Below, in pieces: positions 1 to 11,038 of a stretch of DNA of 64,000 nucleotides. The stretch is from assembly GCA_932294295.1 (NCBI GenBank), contig OW028578.1:41432537-41496536 (forward strand). The letters are read 5' to 3'. How positions within the stretch are numbered: the stretch's first letter is position 1; every line of letters begins with the position of its first letter. The notes under the pieces were generated by a model, which was not told the origin of the DNA, did not search any database, and worked only from the letters and a program-made list of their open reading frames with translations. The translations under genes were made by a program, and so were the position numbers. Origin of the DNA: Alitta virens. Its lineage: Eukaryota > Annelida > Polychaeta > Phyllodocida > Nereididae.

Positions 1-970
1 AAAATTAAAATAATAATAAAAACAAAAACAAAAACTACAGATTCGTGAACAAGAAAAAATAAAACAAAAATAATACAGAAAATTGCCAGTGGAGCCTCCA
101 AAATTCAGATCACTCAAGTGGGCTTAATATTGTTCAAAGTGATCTTCATAGAGGTTGCATTTAGTGTGAACTGGCAATATATGATGAATATAGATGTTTA
201 AAGATTACTTCGAGCTAAGCTAGAGGTTTATAAGTTGTTAGTTTGAATTGTAGGGTAGATCGGTGTCTGTGACAAAAATGTGATTGCAGATGAGAGAGAC
301 TTATACATGACCAGTCTTGCGAAAATCTAAATTTAACATTCACATAATCTTACTTAAACATGCTCAAATCAACGATTAATATTATGAACACAATGTAGTT
401 GGTGAAACATCATATTTACAATGATAAAGTTTATTTTTGAGTGATAAAATTAACACAAATATGCAAGCCTAATTAGGAAATTAAAGGCAATTTCGTGGCA
501 TTATTGCGAGCAACAAATTTGTCGCCAAGTTCTCTGCTACCTGTTAGGCGAGTTTTTTGTGTGCAGAATTATTGATTATTCTAAATTGCAAAACATTACT
601 TTTGTCTGGTTTATTTTTGGTCTGAAAAATAAATGGAGTCTGGCGTAAACAGATCAATTTCTTAGGAAGGAGTTTTGTGAGCTACATAACGGTTGTTCTT
701 ATGAATATTATCAATTGCTTATCAGATAACAAACCAGGCCAGCGAATGATAAGAAATGATAAGCCATGATAAGGAATTCTTAGCTTTAAGCTGGATCCAA
801 GGTAGTTATCAGACTACTTGAGAGGGATCACAGGTCACATGATCCAAGTCACATGACCCCAGTAGGACATTTCCAAAAATAACCAGCAACTGCTTTCATA
901 GAATTCCCACAGGATTGAATTATGTGTGGAAGTGTGGCGATTTTGCTGTCGTCTACTGTGACATGTTATT
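1..970. other. upstream sequence without recognised gene
   Basis: AT-rich sequence with no convincing exon, RNA gene or named repeat. The only patterned part is near 720-856, with short direct repeats of a GATAAG-like word followed by two TCACATGA motifs. It could be promoter or upstream-intron sequence of the LIM gene that starts downstream. Confidence 0.4.
835..856. promoter_or_regulatory. paired TCACATGA E-box-like motifs
   Basis: TCACATGA occurs at 835-842 and 849-856, 14 bp apart. GTCACATGAC-type E-boxes are known binding sites of USF and MiT/TFE bHLH-zipper factors. They lie about 115 bp upstream of a possible first coding exon at 971, so a promoter role is plausible but not shown. Confidence 0.25.
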
Positions 971-988
971 ATGGGCCGAAGTGAACAG
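971..988 (+). CDS. possible first coding exon of the LIM-domain gene
   Basis: ATG at 971 (A at -3, G at +4) opens six codons, MGRSEQ, that end at a strong donor, CAG|GTGAGA. The end is phase 0, which is what the exon at 2405 needs (its frame reads PPQEAVDTM from its first base). The implied intron is 1.4 kb. A second ATG at 963 reaches the same donor in phase 2 (MLLWAEVN), but in that phase the 2405 exon meets a stop, so phase 0 is preferred. The true first exon could instead lie outside the window. Confidence 0.4.
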
Positions 989-2090
989 GTGAGAGAAGTT
1001 ATGAATTATGGTACTTAAATATATGAAACCTCGCTATGAAGACCACATCTAGTGCACAGTATCTTGTCTTAATGGTGAGGTGATCTTAATAGAGATTTAT
1101 AAGACAATGTTTTGATGTAAATCTTCCGTATTTTTCTTGCTCATTTCTATCTGTATTGTTTACATTGTGTCTATATGGGACAAGGAAAAGACCCCACTCA
1201 TACGGTATATCCATCATCTGGATAGTGACATCGTATCTTGGTCCTATCATCTCATCATTACATTTGCTACTGACAGCTTGCCACAGTTGACTAAGCATTC
1301 AAGTTGTCTTATAGAATATTTACAATATTTTCTCAGATTTCACTTTTTGTATTATCTTATGGAATATACCTTGCTATATAATCTATTGGACCAGACATGT
1401 TTCACTTCAGATTAATCTATCTTCCTTATTGGCATGTCTGTCTGTCTGTCACTTTGCGTCTGTCCGTCTGTCATCGCATTTTATGCATTTCTGTGGTGTT
1501 CTTATGACTCTCGTCTGCTTTAAAACTTAATGTCTGACATTTATTGCACACTCGCATAGCGCACGCATACCAGACTGGCAGCTCCTGAAATTTGTTTGTA
1601 CTTCAATCTACTTTATACAATCGCCATACAAAATTAACAAAAAGTGTTGTTAAAACGAATCTTTTTAAAGTTTTTGAGTTCAGACATGCAGGTGCACGTC
1701 ATAAATTTTATTCAATAAGTGAGTGAATCATGCAGGAAGGGAAAACCGTTTGTGGTGTTTTTGTTATTCATTAATTATTTTAGTTAGTGTGCAGTCTATT
1801 TTGGGCAATTTATTCATTGCACTGTTGGGTGCAACCATGCTTTTGGAATGGTCAAGTTGGTCAAGAATGGTCAAGTTGCTCCCTGCTCTTACGAGTAGAA
1901 AGTGCAGTCCTATTAAGTCGTTTTTACCACTCACTAGTACTGAGGATTAGTGAAATATTTTTTGTACCCATCAAGCTTGAGCCTTTCACAACAGTTACCC
2001 ATTGATTGGCTCCTGTCTCCTTAACAGACAAATTTTTGAGACAATCCAAATGGACATTTATAGAATCCCAACTACTGCATAAGAGGGGTT

Positions 2091-2110
2091 GGGGGGGGGG
2101 GGGGGGGGGG
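2091..2110. repeat. (G)20 homopolymer
   Basis: Uninterrupted run of 20 guanines. A second run of the same length is at 4131-4150. Confidence 0.9.
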
Positions 2111-2302
2111 TTAAATGAAATGCAGAACTGACGTTGGAAAGAGTCTGCCAGATTTCATGAAGAGCAACAACAGATCGGGCAATTTTGTATCAGATCTTCA
2201 AACTTATCATGGGTAAATCTTATATTGCCATACTGCTTTAAAATGCCATGGTCATGGAAGTAGTAATGAACTGAAACAGCAGGGTGAATTATATTTGCTC
2301 AT

Positions 2303-2362
2303 TGTTCTTACAAGTGAGAATCGAACCCACAACCTTGAGGTTAAGGGATAAAGACCTTTCCA
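2303..2362 (-). mobile_element. tRNA-derived SINE head fragment
   Basis: The reverse complement contains GTGGGTTCGATTCTCAC, a good match to the tRNA/SINE B box (GGTTCGANNCC). It is preceded by a CTTAACCTCAAGG stretch like a tRNA anticodon arm. No complete tRNA cloverleaf can be drawn, so this is a SINE head rather than a tRNA gene. It is not obviously the main SINE family of this window. Confidence 0.4.
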
Positions 2363-2404
2363 TTTGGCTGTTTTTATAAGTGTGTTGTCTTTTTTTACTT
2401 TCAG

Positions 2405-2975
2405 CCTCCACAAGAAGCTGTCGACACCATGTTCACCAGAGCCAACACAACAGGAAGCAAACAATCTCAGATGTCCCCATCCGGCTGTCTGTCTCCCCTG
2501 TTCGTTCCGCGCGGAAGCTTCCGAGCGGGCGGACGGGTGCAGCCCTCTGGTGGCTATGCCTACAACGGCCTATACACTCCCAAATTAAGTCTGTCCGGAC
2601 GAAGGAACTTTCGCGAAGAAGGAATTATTGCTCCGGAACTTTTAACCGCTTCGTTACCGGAAGAAAGCCCCTCCAGGCCGAACAGCAGACGATCTTCTAT
2701 ATCAAACTGTGACGTCATCAGTCAGTCATCTATGATGTCACCATTTCAGTCTCCATCTCAAGAGAACAATAGAAATACCCATAATACTTTGGACAAAAAC
2801 AGCAAAAATGGGTATCATACACCGTCCAATTATGGTAGCAGTAAGTCATCCGTGACATCACAATCACCATCTCAAGACAATAGAAATACAAACTGTTCGT
2901 CTCCAGGCAGTGATTATTGGAGTAGTCCGTCTTCGAGGATTTACTATCCAGCTGATGGAGTTATTTATGAAAGTG
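2405..2975 (+). CDS. coding exon, Ser-rich N-terminal part of LIM-domain protein
   Basis: Bounded by a strong acceptor (TTTACTTTCAG|CC) and a strong donor (GTG|GTAAGTGG). It is open throughout in one frame (190 codons plus 1 nt, phase 1). It shows codon-like composition and CpG content unlike its flanks. The product is hydrophilic and rich in Ser, Asn, Arg and Gln, so probably disordered. It holds two related segments: QSPSQEN followed by NRNTHN, and QSPSQDNRNT. No catalytic domain, signal peptide or membrane segment is visible. ATG at 2429 is internal if the reading frame comes from the upstream exon, and would serve as the start if this is a first coding exon. The frame joins exactly to the exon at 25805 (GAA AGT G|AT GAC). 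Confidence 0.85.
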
Positions 2976-3018
2976 GTAAGTGGAATTTTATTTCACCTTG
3001 TCTGTTTGTCTAATAGAT

Positions 3019-3916
3019 GAGGTATTGTCATCACTTGAGTTATTGTCATCGCTTGAAGTATTGTCATCATTTGAGGTATTGTCATCATTTGAGGTATTGC
3101 CATCATTTGAGTTATTGTCATCGCTTGAAGTATTGTCATCATTTGAGGTATTGTCATCATTTGAGGTATTGTCATCACTTGAGTTATTGTCATCGCTTGA
3201 AGTATTGTCATCATTTGAGGTATTGTCATCATTTGAGGTATTGCCATCATTTGAGGTATTGCCATCATTTGAGTTATTGTCATCGCTTGAGGTACTGTCA
3301 TCACTTGAAGTGTTGTCATCACTTGAGGTATTGTCATCGCTTTAAGTATTGTCATCATTTGAGGTATTGTCATCACTTGAGGTATTGTCATCACTTGAAG
3401 TATTGTCATCATTTGAGGTATTGCCATCATTTGAGGTATTGCCATCATTTGAGTTATTGTCATCGCTTGAGGTATTGTCATCACTTGAGGTATTGTCATC
3501 GCTTGAAGTATTGTCATCATTTGAGGTATTGCCATCATTTGAGGTATTGCCATCATTTGAGTTATTGTCATCGCTTGAGGTACTGTCATCACTTGAAGTG
3601 TTGTCATCACTTGAGGTATTGTCATCGCTTTAAGTATTGTCATCATTTGAGGTATTGTCATCACTTGAGGTATTGTCATCACTTGAAGTATTGTCATCAT
3701 TTGAGGTATTGTCATCACTTGAGGTATTGTCATCGCTTGAAGTATTGTCATCATTTGAGGTATTGTCATCACTTGAGGTATTGTCATCGCTTGAAGTATT
3801 GTCATCATTTGAGGTATTGTTATCACTTGAGGTATTGTCATCGCTTGAAGTATTGTCATCATTTGAGGTATTGTCATCACTTGAGGTATTGTCATCACTT
3901 GAAGTATTGTCATCAC
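3019..3916. repeat. 18-bp minisatellite with higher-order structure
   Basis: About 50 tandem copies of an 18-bp unit, ATTGTCATCATTTGAGGT, with variants at a few positions (CAC/CAT/CGC, GAGG/GAAG, GTC/GCC). Because 18 is a multiple of three, long frames stay open on both strands, but these are not genes. A rare variant, CGCTTTAAG, recurs exactly 288 bp apart (3338 and 3626), which is 16 units, so larger blocks were duplicated. The array starts about 43 bp after the splice donor at 2976. Confidence 0.95.
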
Positions 3917-4130
3917 AAAGTCTTAATCAGTGTTGTTGTTGACATTGGAAATACAAGGTATTTCGCTTGCAGAATGGTTACTTCTATGAGTGAAGAACAA
4001 GGGGAAGTTATTTAGGGGAGGGGAAATTATCCCATGATGGGGTAAATTGCTATAACTTCTGTGTGGGTGATTTGATCTTCACCAAATTCATTTTGTATAC
4101 TATGGGCTTCCAGTGTGTAAGGTGCATGAT

Positions 4131-4150
4131 GGGGGGGGGGGGGGGGGGGG
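4131..4150. repeat. (G)20 homopolymer
   Basis: Uninterrupted run of 20 guanines in the intron, following GGTGCATGAT. Confidence 0.9.
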
Positions 4151-4843
4151 TAATATGCTGTAACTTCAGTTTGCTTGATCGTGCGGTGAGATAATAACCT
4201 CATTATGGGGAAAATGTCATAATAGAACCACGACCCTGAACATAGAAAAGCAAGACAATATACTGCAAGCCATACAAATAATTGGTCTCATGACGTCATC
4301 AAATTCCTCCTGAAAACAAAAGGGCTAATTGGGGTATTGCAATGATGCCATAATGAACGCCAATTACATACATTGGCACTCTTGCATTTCGAAATGAGGC
4401 ACCTAGCTTTGTTATCAGTTGAAACTCATCAATTCATTGCTTTTCTCATCTGTTGATAAATGTCCAATCTGTTCTTGTGGCTTGGTGTATTAATATTTGA
4501 TCAACGTAAACTATAGAGCTCAGGTTCATAGCCCCTGGTGTACATGTAGATTTGTACCACTCAAGGAATCTTGGGACCACCCAGGCTTGTGTGTCTTGGT
4601 GAATTACCTGGAAAGTGCTCCACTTTTTTTAAGATCAAGCATAGAAGTGGGGACATGGTTTTGCAATATCCTGAGGCTCTTAGGCCATCAAGAAAGTTTA
4701 CTCTCTTCATATGAGTGTCAATGAGGCATTGAGGCAATCCATAATTCTTGGGTGTCTACATATACTTTAAGAATGGCAGCACCAGAATTGGCATATAAAG
4801 GCACTTTAGTTCATTAACAGATTTCGGATAGCAGCTGCCATAG

Positions 4844-5068
4844 GTGGCCTATTGGTTAAGGCATCTGCTAATTCCATATTGGCCAGCTCTGCTGAAGGTC
4901 CCAGGTTTGATTACCTGGCCCAGGCACTCTTCATGAGCTAAGTAAAGACCCCACCCATGGGTAAATGTGTAACATAGTGTGGATTCCAAGCAGCCTCATC
5001 ATCTCCTCATTACGTCTGCCTCTTGTAGCTGGTCACATAATCTGAATTACCTTCAGACCAGAGTGTTA
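4844..5068 (+). mobile_element. tRNA-derived SINE, near full-length copy
   Basis: The 5' head GTGGCCTATTGGTTAAGG resembles a tRNA A box and GGTTTGATTACC a B box. The body has AGTAAAGACCCCACCCATGG and the tail has CATTACGTCTGCCTCTTG. The same order and sequence recur at many places in this window in both orientations, so this is a dispersed family. I do not recognise a published name. It should be transcribed by RNA polymerase III when intact and mobilised by a LINE. Confidence 0.8.
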
Positions 5069-5389
5069 TTGTGAAGACAATTCAATACAAATTCAGGTGT
5101 ACAAGAATATTCCATCGATTATTTTACACAGACTTTAGCCAAGTAGTCCATCAGTTGTCGACTCTTGACCTGAAAGTTAGTTTATATGTTGCCAGGAAGG
5201 TTTGGATGACTCTTGACCTTATTAGACTCTTCCTGTTCCTGGAACTATCTTTGTCTTCCTGTTTGTCTATCTGTCTGACTGCCTGTCTCTTTTTTCGAGG
5301 CGGTCTTTATCATAGTGAGGTGTTCTTTATGATGAGGTGGTCCTGAGAGGGAGATGAATTAAGTACAGTGTATTTACTTATTATTGTGC

Positions 5390-5510
5390 AGTCTTAATAG
5401 TGAGGTAGTCTTAATAGTGAAGTGGTCTTGATAGTGAAGTGGTCTTGATAGTGAAGTGGTCTTGATAGTGAAGTGGTCTTAATAGTGAAGTGGTCTTTAT
5501 TGGATAAGGT
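5390..5510 (+). repeat. 17-bp array (GAGGTGGTCTTAATAGT type)
   Basis: About seven tandem units of AGTGAAGTGGTCTTGAT / GAGGTAGTCTTAATAGT. This unit matches the inner part of TIRs of DNA elements in this window (see 11039-11395). Confidence 0.85.
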
Positions 5511-5517
5511 ATATATA

Positions 5518-5740
5518 GGGCTGCACAATATAGCTATCTTATTTCAGGCATTATATGGCCTAATGTGCCACGTACATTTTCCATGAGAAGGATAAACGCA
5601 TGGAAAACACATGGTTTTTGCCTAATTAAAATGAGGTGAAAACCATACATTTTCCATGCGTTTATCCAAAAGCATGGAAAACGCAAGTGGCACATTTGGC
5701 CATGTAGGGCTGCACAATATAGACATGTTATTTCAGGCAT
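5518..5740. mobile_element. fold-back (MITE-like) element, copy 1
   Basis: Long imperfect inverted repeat. GTGCCACGT near 5564 pairs with the complementary GTGGCACAT near 5688, and GGATAAACGCATGGAAAA pairs with TTTTCCATGCGTTTATCC. Direct repeats of about 34 bp (GGGCTGCACAATATAG onward) flank the hairpin at 5518-5551 and 5707-5740. The same hairpin core recurs at 35665-35790. No coding capacity. Confidence 0.75.
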
Positions 5741-5971
5741 ATTTTATATCTGTGTAATTACCCTCACTATTAAGATCACCCCACCATAAAGTGGTCATTT
5801 CTTGCACCAAATGTGGTTCCCCAGTATGTACTTATATACCCCATTGTTTAGATCTGTTGTTCAGCCATTGAGGGTGCTACAATGCCCCATAGATCTGTCT
5901 TCAGTGGTGTCGAATGAACTATGTATACTTGTCTGGTGTCTGTTTGTATGCCATGCTGTAGCTTTAAAATG

Positions 5972-5985
5972 GTTTCCATGGCAAC
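5972..5985. promoter_or_regulatory. RFX X-box-like palindrome
   Basis: GTTTCCATGGCAAC fits the RFX-family X-box consensus GTTNCC-NN-RGNAAC. One of six perfect matches in the window; its flanks differ from those of the other copies. Confidence 0.4.
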
Positions 5986-6382
5986 AGTGGCTGGAATCAC
6001 GAATTGTTGACATAATCTTCGAGTTTCGGAGAATGTCATGAATTAGAGGTTTGGTAGCAAAGTCTTGTGTAAAAAACGATTGTTTTGATTGGAATAAGAC
6101 TCTGGTAAAAAAAATCTGAAGGAATTCCTGTGACTAGAATACCATCAAGCCCAAGGTTTAGAATTTCTTTGAAGGTTATTTATGAAAACTAGAATAGAAA
6201 CCTCCCTTTTTAAGTGGGTGGAACAATACTGAATTGAAAGAATGTTTGGGTCGTTTATTTTAAATTTATATTAGGCGCAAGATAGATTGAAAATTTATTG
6301 AAATTAATCTTAGCACCAATGTGTGATTTTGTGAAAGTTTTAAATTTAAAGAAAACATGAAGGAAGGGCTTGTGAATTCAGG

Positions 6383-6512
6383 TACACTGAAACCTCGCTC
6401 TAAGACCACCTCACTGTTTAAGACCACCTCACAATCAACCTATTTTGGATCCAATCTCATTCTTGTGGTGTATCATACATTGTACCTCACTATTAAGACC
6501 ACCTCACTAATT
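6383..6512 (+). mobile_element. TIR-type DNA element end with 17-bp units
   Basis: TA followed by CACTGAAACCTCGCTCTAAG and several AAGACCACCTCACTGTT units. The TIR matches the left ends at 11039 and 33509. Similar units in the opposite sense at 7105-7290 may be the other end, with a retrotransposon fragment between them. Confidence 0.5.
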
Positions 6513-6561
6513 AATTAGCCCATTAACTTGGACCAATAATATTTGCACTTAAACAGTAGCC

Positions 6562-7089
6562 AAAATGATATCCAAAACTGTAGGAGTAATGAATAAATTA
6601 GTAAACTTTCTACCTTCAAACACTCTACTTACAATCTATAATTCACTATTTCAGGCATATATAAATTGTGGCATCATCATATGGGGTTGGAAATCCAATA
6701 AACTGTCTAAACTACAAAAAAGAAATATTAGGATTATAGCTAAAGCTAAATATAATCAACATACAAACCCACTCTTTAGACAATTCAATGTTCTAAAAAT
6801 CCATGACCTATGTGCGCTGCATGATTTAAAATTCTGTTTCAAATTAAAGAATAACTTCCTTCCTCAATATTTCTTAGCCGAATCATTCTTATCTGAAAAG
6901 TATTGTCATCCTTACCTCACTCGTTAATTCAATGATCTTTGTTTGCCTGCTGTAAGACATGACTTCACAAGAAATGGCATGAGTTACAAATACCCAGAAA
7001 TATATAACAATATGGATATAAATTTCAAAGAGAAAATATTTACACACAATTTAGATGGCTTCAAAACCAACATTAAAAGAAATTTATGA
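6562..7089 (+). pseudogene. non-LTR retrotransposon reverse transcriptase, C-terminal fragment
   Basis: The frame encodes the characteristic C-terminal region of jockey/CR1-like reverse transcriptases: ISKTVGVMNKLVNFLP, then LLTIYNSLFQAYINCGIIIWG, then LQKRNIRIIAKAKYNQHTNP followed by LFRQFNVLKIHDL. An in-frame TAA at 6925-6927 interrupts it. The same frame then stays open to a TGA at 7087-7089 with a typical distal tail (RHDFTRNGMSYKYP, then a Lys-rich end). The catalytic palm with its F/YxDD motif is absent, and an upstream stop lies at 6550. This is a dead, 5'-truncated copy. Confidence 0.85.
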
Positions 7090-7104
7090 AATCAAATAAT
7101 GTCA

Positions 7105-7290
7105 ATCACTGTGTAGCAATTAAGACCACCCTTTTTGATTATAAAAGGGGTCTTGATAATGAGGTGATCTTAATTTTGGAATTTGCACATCATGAAAGTG
7201 TAGTTTAAAGACCACCTCCCCATTAAGACCACTTCACAATGGATGGGTCACAACTTGGCCTTACAATCGAGGTGGTCTTTATAATGAATG
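7105..7290. repeat. 17-bp units in mixed orientation
   Basis: AATTAAGACCACCCTTTTT, then GGGGTCTTGATAATGAGGTG, then AAGACCACCTCCCCATT units and GGTGGTCTTTATAATG. Degenerate members of the TIR-derived family, bordering the retrotransposon fragment. Confidence 0.65.
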
Positions 7291-8469
7291 GTGTTTATTT
7301 TGTCTACTTTTTTTTTCCAAGTTCATTGTCTTTCGGACAGTGGTTTCAAATCTTTCCTTCTTTAACAAAATGTTTCATGTTTGAAATTTTAAAATGCTGA
7401 CTTCAATTGAACTAACAAATTAGTTATAATTTCTCTCATTCATAATTCATGAATGGCCATTTTTCATGATAATTGATGGAAATGTCATTCAGCTGAAATA
7501 TTATATGTTGAATTTATCACATGTCAAATTCAGATGAGTTATGATATGGGAAACTGCAATGCACTGCTTCACTATTAAATCAAAAATCCGGTGTTACATT
7601 TTAAAAAAATGAGTTTTATTATGCGACCTTCAGACATTTATTCTTGCACACTATATTTTCATCTTTTGCATGTCTCTTGACTGCTTCGTGTTGCTTTGTT
7701 GTCTGTCCAAGCAAGCAAGAAAGCAAGCAAGCAAGCATGCAAAAACTGCCTTGCATGATTTCTTGAGATTATTTCGTGACAGTTATAGTCCTTATAGAGG
7801 CTGTTTTATTTGCCTTAGAAAAGCCATCAACCTTGCTGCCATGTTAGGGTAAGAGTTTCAGGACAAATCATTGTCACAAAAACATGACACGCATGTGTTT
7901 AGAGCCACAACACTTCATGTGTTTAGTATTACACGTGTTTATGCATTGAACACTTTGTGTGTTTTACAAGTGTTCAAGATGCGAACATTTCTGTATTCAA
8001 CTGACTGATGTTGATTGACACCTGGCAATGTCATGTAGAACATCTTTAACACATCATTTCACCCAGTGTTCAGTGTGTGTTCAGTGTGTGTTTATTGTTT
8101 TGCACATAAACGTCTCCCACTTTGATGTCATTTTGACAAACGTAGTCATCCCAAAGCAGGTGTGAAGCGTATGACTGCAAAAGGGAAGTTGTAAAGAATG
8201 GATTAAGAATTTAAGACATCTGCACAAAACAGTTTGTAAATCACAAAAAAGACCTTTTAACACTTTCGCTTTGTATTGGTGTTGAGGTATAAGATAATAA
8301 TTTGACATTTTAAAGTGGTTTGTAAACTTTTTATTGTTAAATTGAGCATTGTGAAAACTGATCAAAATGTAGGCCTAGCAAATTTTAGTCAAAATTTGGT
8401 TGATCTTTGTTTAGAAAGGACAAAGAAGATTAAAGATATAAACTAGAAATTAAGATAAAGTCATTCAGT

Positions 8470-8975
8470 GGAGTTGTCTAGTGGTTTGAGGTCTTAGCTA
8501 GCTCTGCGCAAGGTCCCAGGTGCGAATCTAAATTCTGACCAATCTTCATGACATGAACTGTCACTATAAGTGGATTTTCACAGAATGTTCTAGGTATTTC
8601 CACCTGGTGGCTACGACATAATACTGCAATTCTAGTGGCTGAAAAGGTTCCCTACCTTGACTCTGATTGGCTGAAGCAATTGCATCCTTGCAGTAGTATT
8701 TATAGTGCATTTTATTGTATATTTGACATTTTATCATTAAGTTGATTTATATTATTTCCCTAATAAAATTATATTTATGAAATCAGTTAGTTATGATCTA
8801 ATATGTCTGAAAAGCAAAATGAGTAATAAGAGGAGAAGAAGGACTTATGACTTGCTGAATTTAGGGCTGCTCAGTGAAAAGGTGCCCAGACTCCCCAAAT
8901 GTGTAACATGGGGTCGACTACAGCCTTATCATCTCATCATTAAGTCTGCCTCTAGAATTTGGTCAGCTGACCTTG
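8470..8975 (+). mobile_element. SINE copy split by a 313-bp insertion
   Basis: The head (GTTGTCTAGTGGTTTGAGG; B-box-like GGTGCGAATC) is at 8470-8568. The tail (GTGTAACATGGGGTCGACT; CATCTCATCATTAAGTCTGC) is at 8881-8975. The intervening 8569-8881 is a different dispersed repeat that also stands alone at 27209-27523, so it inserted into the SINE. Confidence 0.65.
8569..8881 (+). repeat. dispersed 313-bp repeat, copy 1
   Basis: Closely similar over its full length to 27209-27523. Shared landmarks in order are AGTGGATTTTCAC, TATTTCCACC, TGATTGGCTGAAGCAA, GACATTTTATCATTAAGTTG, GTCTGAAAAGCAAAATGAGT and CAGTGAAAAG. No clear terminal inverted repeats and no convincing protein. Confidence 0.85.
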
Positions 8976-9229
8976 GATAGTTACACTGAGATAAGGCAAA
9001 TGGTTGTCAGATACAGGCAGAAGATTTAAATAACATGAAAATTAATATTTTAAAATCTCTTACAAAAGTGAAAGACTTCGATGAGAAATGTCTTAGTTTT
9101 TATATTGAAGGTTGTTCCTGGTGTTATGCAACTCAATATTTCACATTTTCTTAAAAAAGAAAAAAAGAAGAAATTCTTGGAATTGAACTGAAGTTCGTTG
9201 TCAACAAAGACCCCCTAATTCATGGACCT

Positions 9230-9517
9230 TCATGTTTGGCAACAAGTGGGTATTCTGAGCACCCCATTCTTTCTGTAATGGGCATAGGGAGGAATGTGGC
9301 CTGCAGGTGGCGCTTCTAGTTCCCCGATGGGGTGTCCAGGTGTCACGTTGTGTCTTGTGAAGCTGAAAACATTTGCATCTGAAGCCAACTGTCTGTCTAT
9401 TGCATGACTTGCAGCCATCACCCTTTGTGGGACATTGATAAACATTGTTGAAAGTGGATGAGTCAGAAAATTCGGACTAATACCATTGTCTGTGTGGTCG
9501 ATTGAAAGACTGGTCAA
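9230..9517. other. unrecognised stretch with a 95-codon minus-strand frame
   Basis: The minus strand is open for 95 codons, with no motif I recognise, no low-complexity bias and no clear splice sites. A conserved non-coding segment or a chance frame are both possible. Confidence 0.15.
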
Positions 9518-10185
9518 ATATTTGTGATAAATAGACGAAAAAATAAAGATTAAAATATAATATGATAGTTGTGTTCCTTATAATGAAGTGGTCTAAATAG
9601 TGAGGTGGTTTTAATGGTGAGGTGGAATGGTTTTTTTGATTGGTTGTCAACCTCTGAGCAAAGAATATGTTAGATATTTATTTGTACACAAATTTTCAAC
9701 ATTTTATTTTGTGTAAATATCAAGTATGATAATTGGCTTTATTCAAGTCACCTATTCTAAATTATATCTAAACAAATATGTTTATGTGTAATCTGCAATT
9801 TAGTGTATTCATATACAAAATAAATACGAAAATGGTTGAGTAATGAAAATTGTCAAATTGTTCAATTTTCTAGTTTTCCTGAATTATTGAAACACTATGA
9901 ATATTAATAATTTTACCAACCCTCAGATAAAATCAACATTGATTGTTCAACCCACCCAATATGATATTTCCTATTCAATATAGCAGAATGACAAGAAATG
10001 CAAACGTTTACCCCTTTGCCAAATATGGTGGCTGGAAATGCAAGAGTGTCACATCCCAGGTGTATTTGGTTGCAACTCAAATGTCCATGAGACCGAATGA
10101 AAAAAGGACATTACGAGAACATTACGAGGACATTCTGCCAACATTACGAGCAGGGGATGAGTCCACTAAAAGCTGCAGTTGATGA

Positions 10186-10199
10186 GTTGCCATGGAAAC
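10186..10199. promoter_or_regulatory. RFX X-box-like palindrome
   Basis: GTTGCCATGGAAAC, a match to the RFX X-box consensus. Confidence 0.4.
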
Positions 10200-10384
10200 C
10201 AATAAGCTCAAAATCACTTAACTTCCGCTATAAGGACACTTGGGCCAGGTGTTAAAAGTTTACCTCAATATGAAATGAAGTTGGGTTGGCCTGCAAAGAT
10301 AGACAAAGGGGAGATAGACAGACAGACAGATAGACAGATAGATGATTGTAAAGACAGATAGAATGTTGGCTGGTTCTTTGAATT

Positions 10385-10510
10385 GGATGTGCCTACTAGT
10401 CAGTGTCTATGCAGAGGCAAGGCAAAACCCCAACCACACAGTTTAAATGTTGGATATATGCATAATTTTTCTCGCTTCTCCATCTCATCATTATATCAGC
10501 CTGTTTTACT
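10385..10510 (+). mobile_element. degenerate SINE tail
   Basis: GTGTCTATGCAGAGGCAAGG, then a decayed CCCCAACCACA segment, then TCCATCTCATCATTATATCA, in the order of the main SINE family. Confidence 0.5.
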
Positions 10511-11038
10511 TTGAATGAGTTGGATATTATACATTTACTGCATATTAGATATATAGTCGGTAGTTATATTATAGATACCAGTGTCAGATATTTCTTGACA
10601 GTTACATATTGAACTATTTTAAAATTAATTTTAGAAGAAAAACATCGTGCGATTTTACATTGCTTTACTAAACAGCAATGCAAAGAAATAAACTTTTTTG
10701 AAGTTCATATTCATTTACAAATTCTTCAGGTATATTTGCATGAAATGACTTGTGTCATCATGCCAGTCTACAATACAAGTTGACAAAGTGTGGCTTCGAT
10801 TGATGATGTCACAATTAAGTCACGAAGCAATTCCATTGTGACATCATTAACACCTCTATCATGAAGGTCACGTGGTAAGGTGTTATGTCATACCCTGGGG
10901 GTTAATCAATGAGTGATCTCAGGCGCCCCCTGTAGATTGTTATGTGAAGCTATTGTTATGGGTGGTGACTTCAGTTGTGATCATTCAGTCAATTGTAGTT
11001 AGTCATCTTTTATTTCTTGCTAGTAACACAATGATATA

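Larger units (their letters stand above)
989..2404 (+). other. putative intron between 971-988 and 2405
   Basis: Begins with GTGAGA and ends with a pyrimidine-rich acceptor (TTTTTTTACTTTCAG). It contains short TCTG repeats near 1437-1470, a run of 20 G at 2091-2110 and a minus-strand tRNA-like SINE head at about 2303-2362. The short open frames at 1086-1415 and 1723-2005 resemble nothing I recognise. Confidence 0.4.

Noticed and set aside
2980..4015. Open frames of 121 to 332 codons on both strands
   Set aside because: They are translations of the 18-bp minisatellite. The repeat length is a multiple of three, so all three forward frames and a reverse frame stay open.
4844..4920. Possible tRNA gene
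   Set aside because: A and B box-like motifs are present but no cloverleaf or acceptor stem can be formed, and the sequence recurs with a long SINE body.
8777..8980. Possible transposase N-terminus (KMSNKRRRRTYDL)
   Set aside because: Basic start followed by no helix-turn-helix or catalytic motif, and the frame is not kept in the partner copy at 27209-27523.
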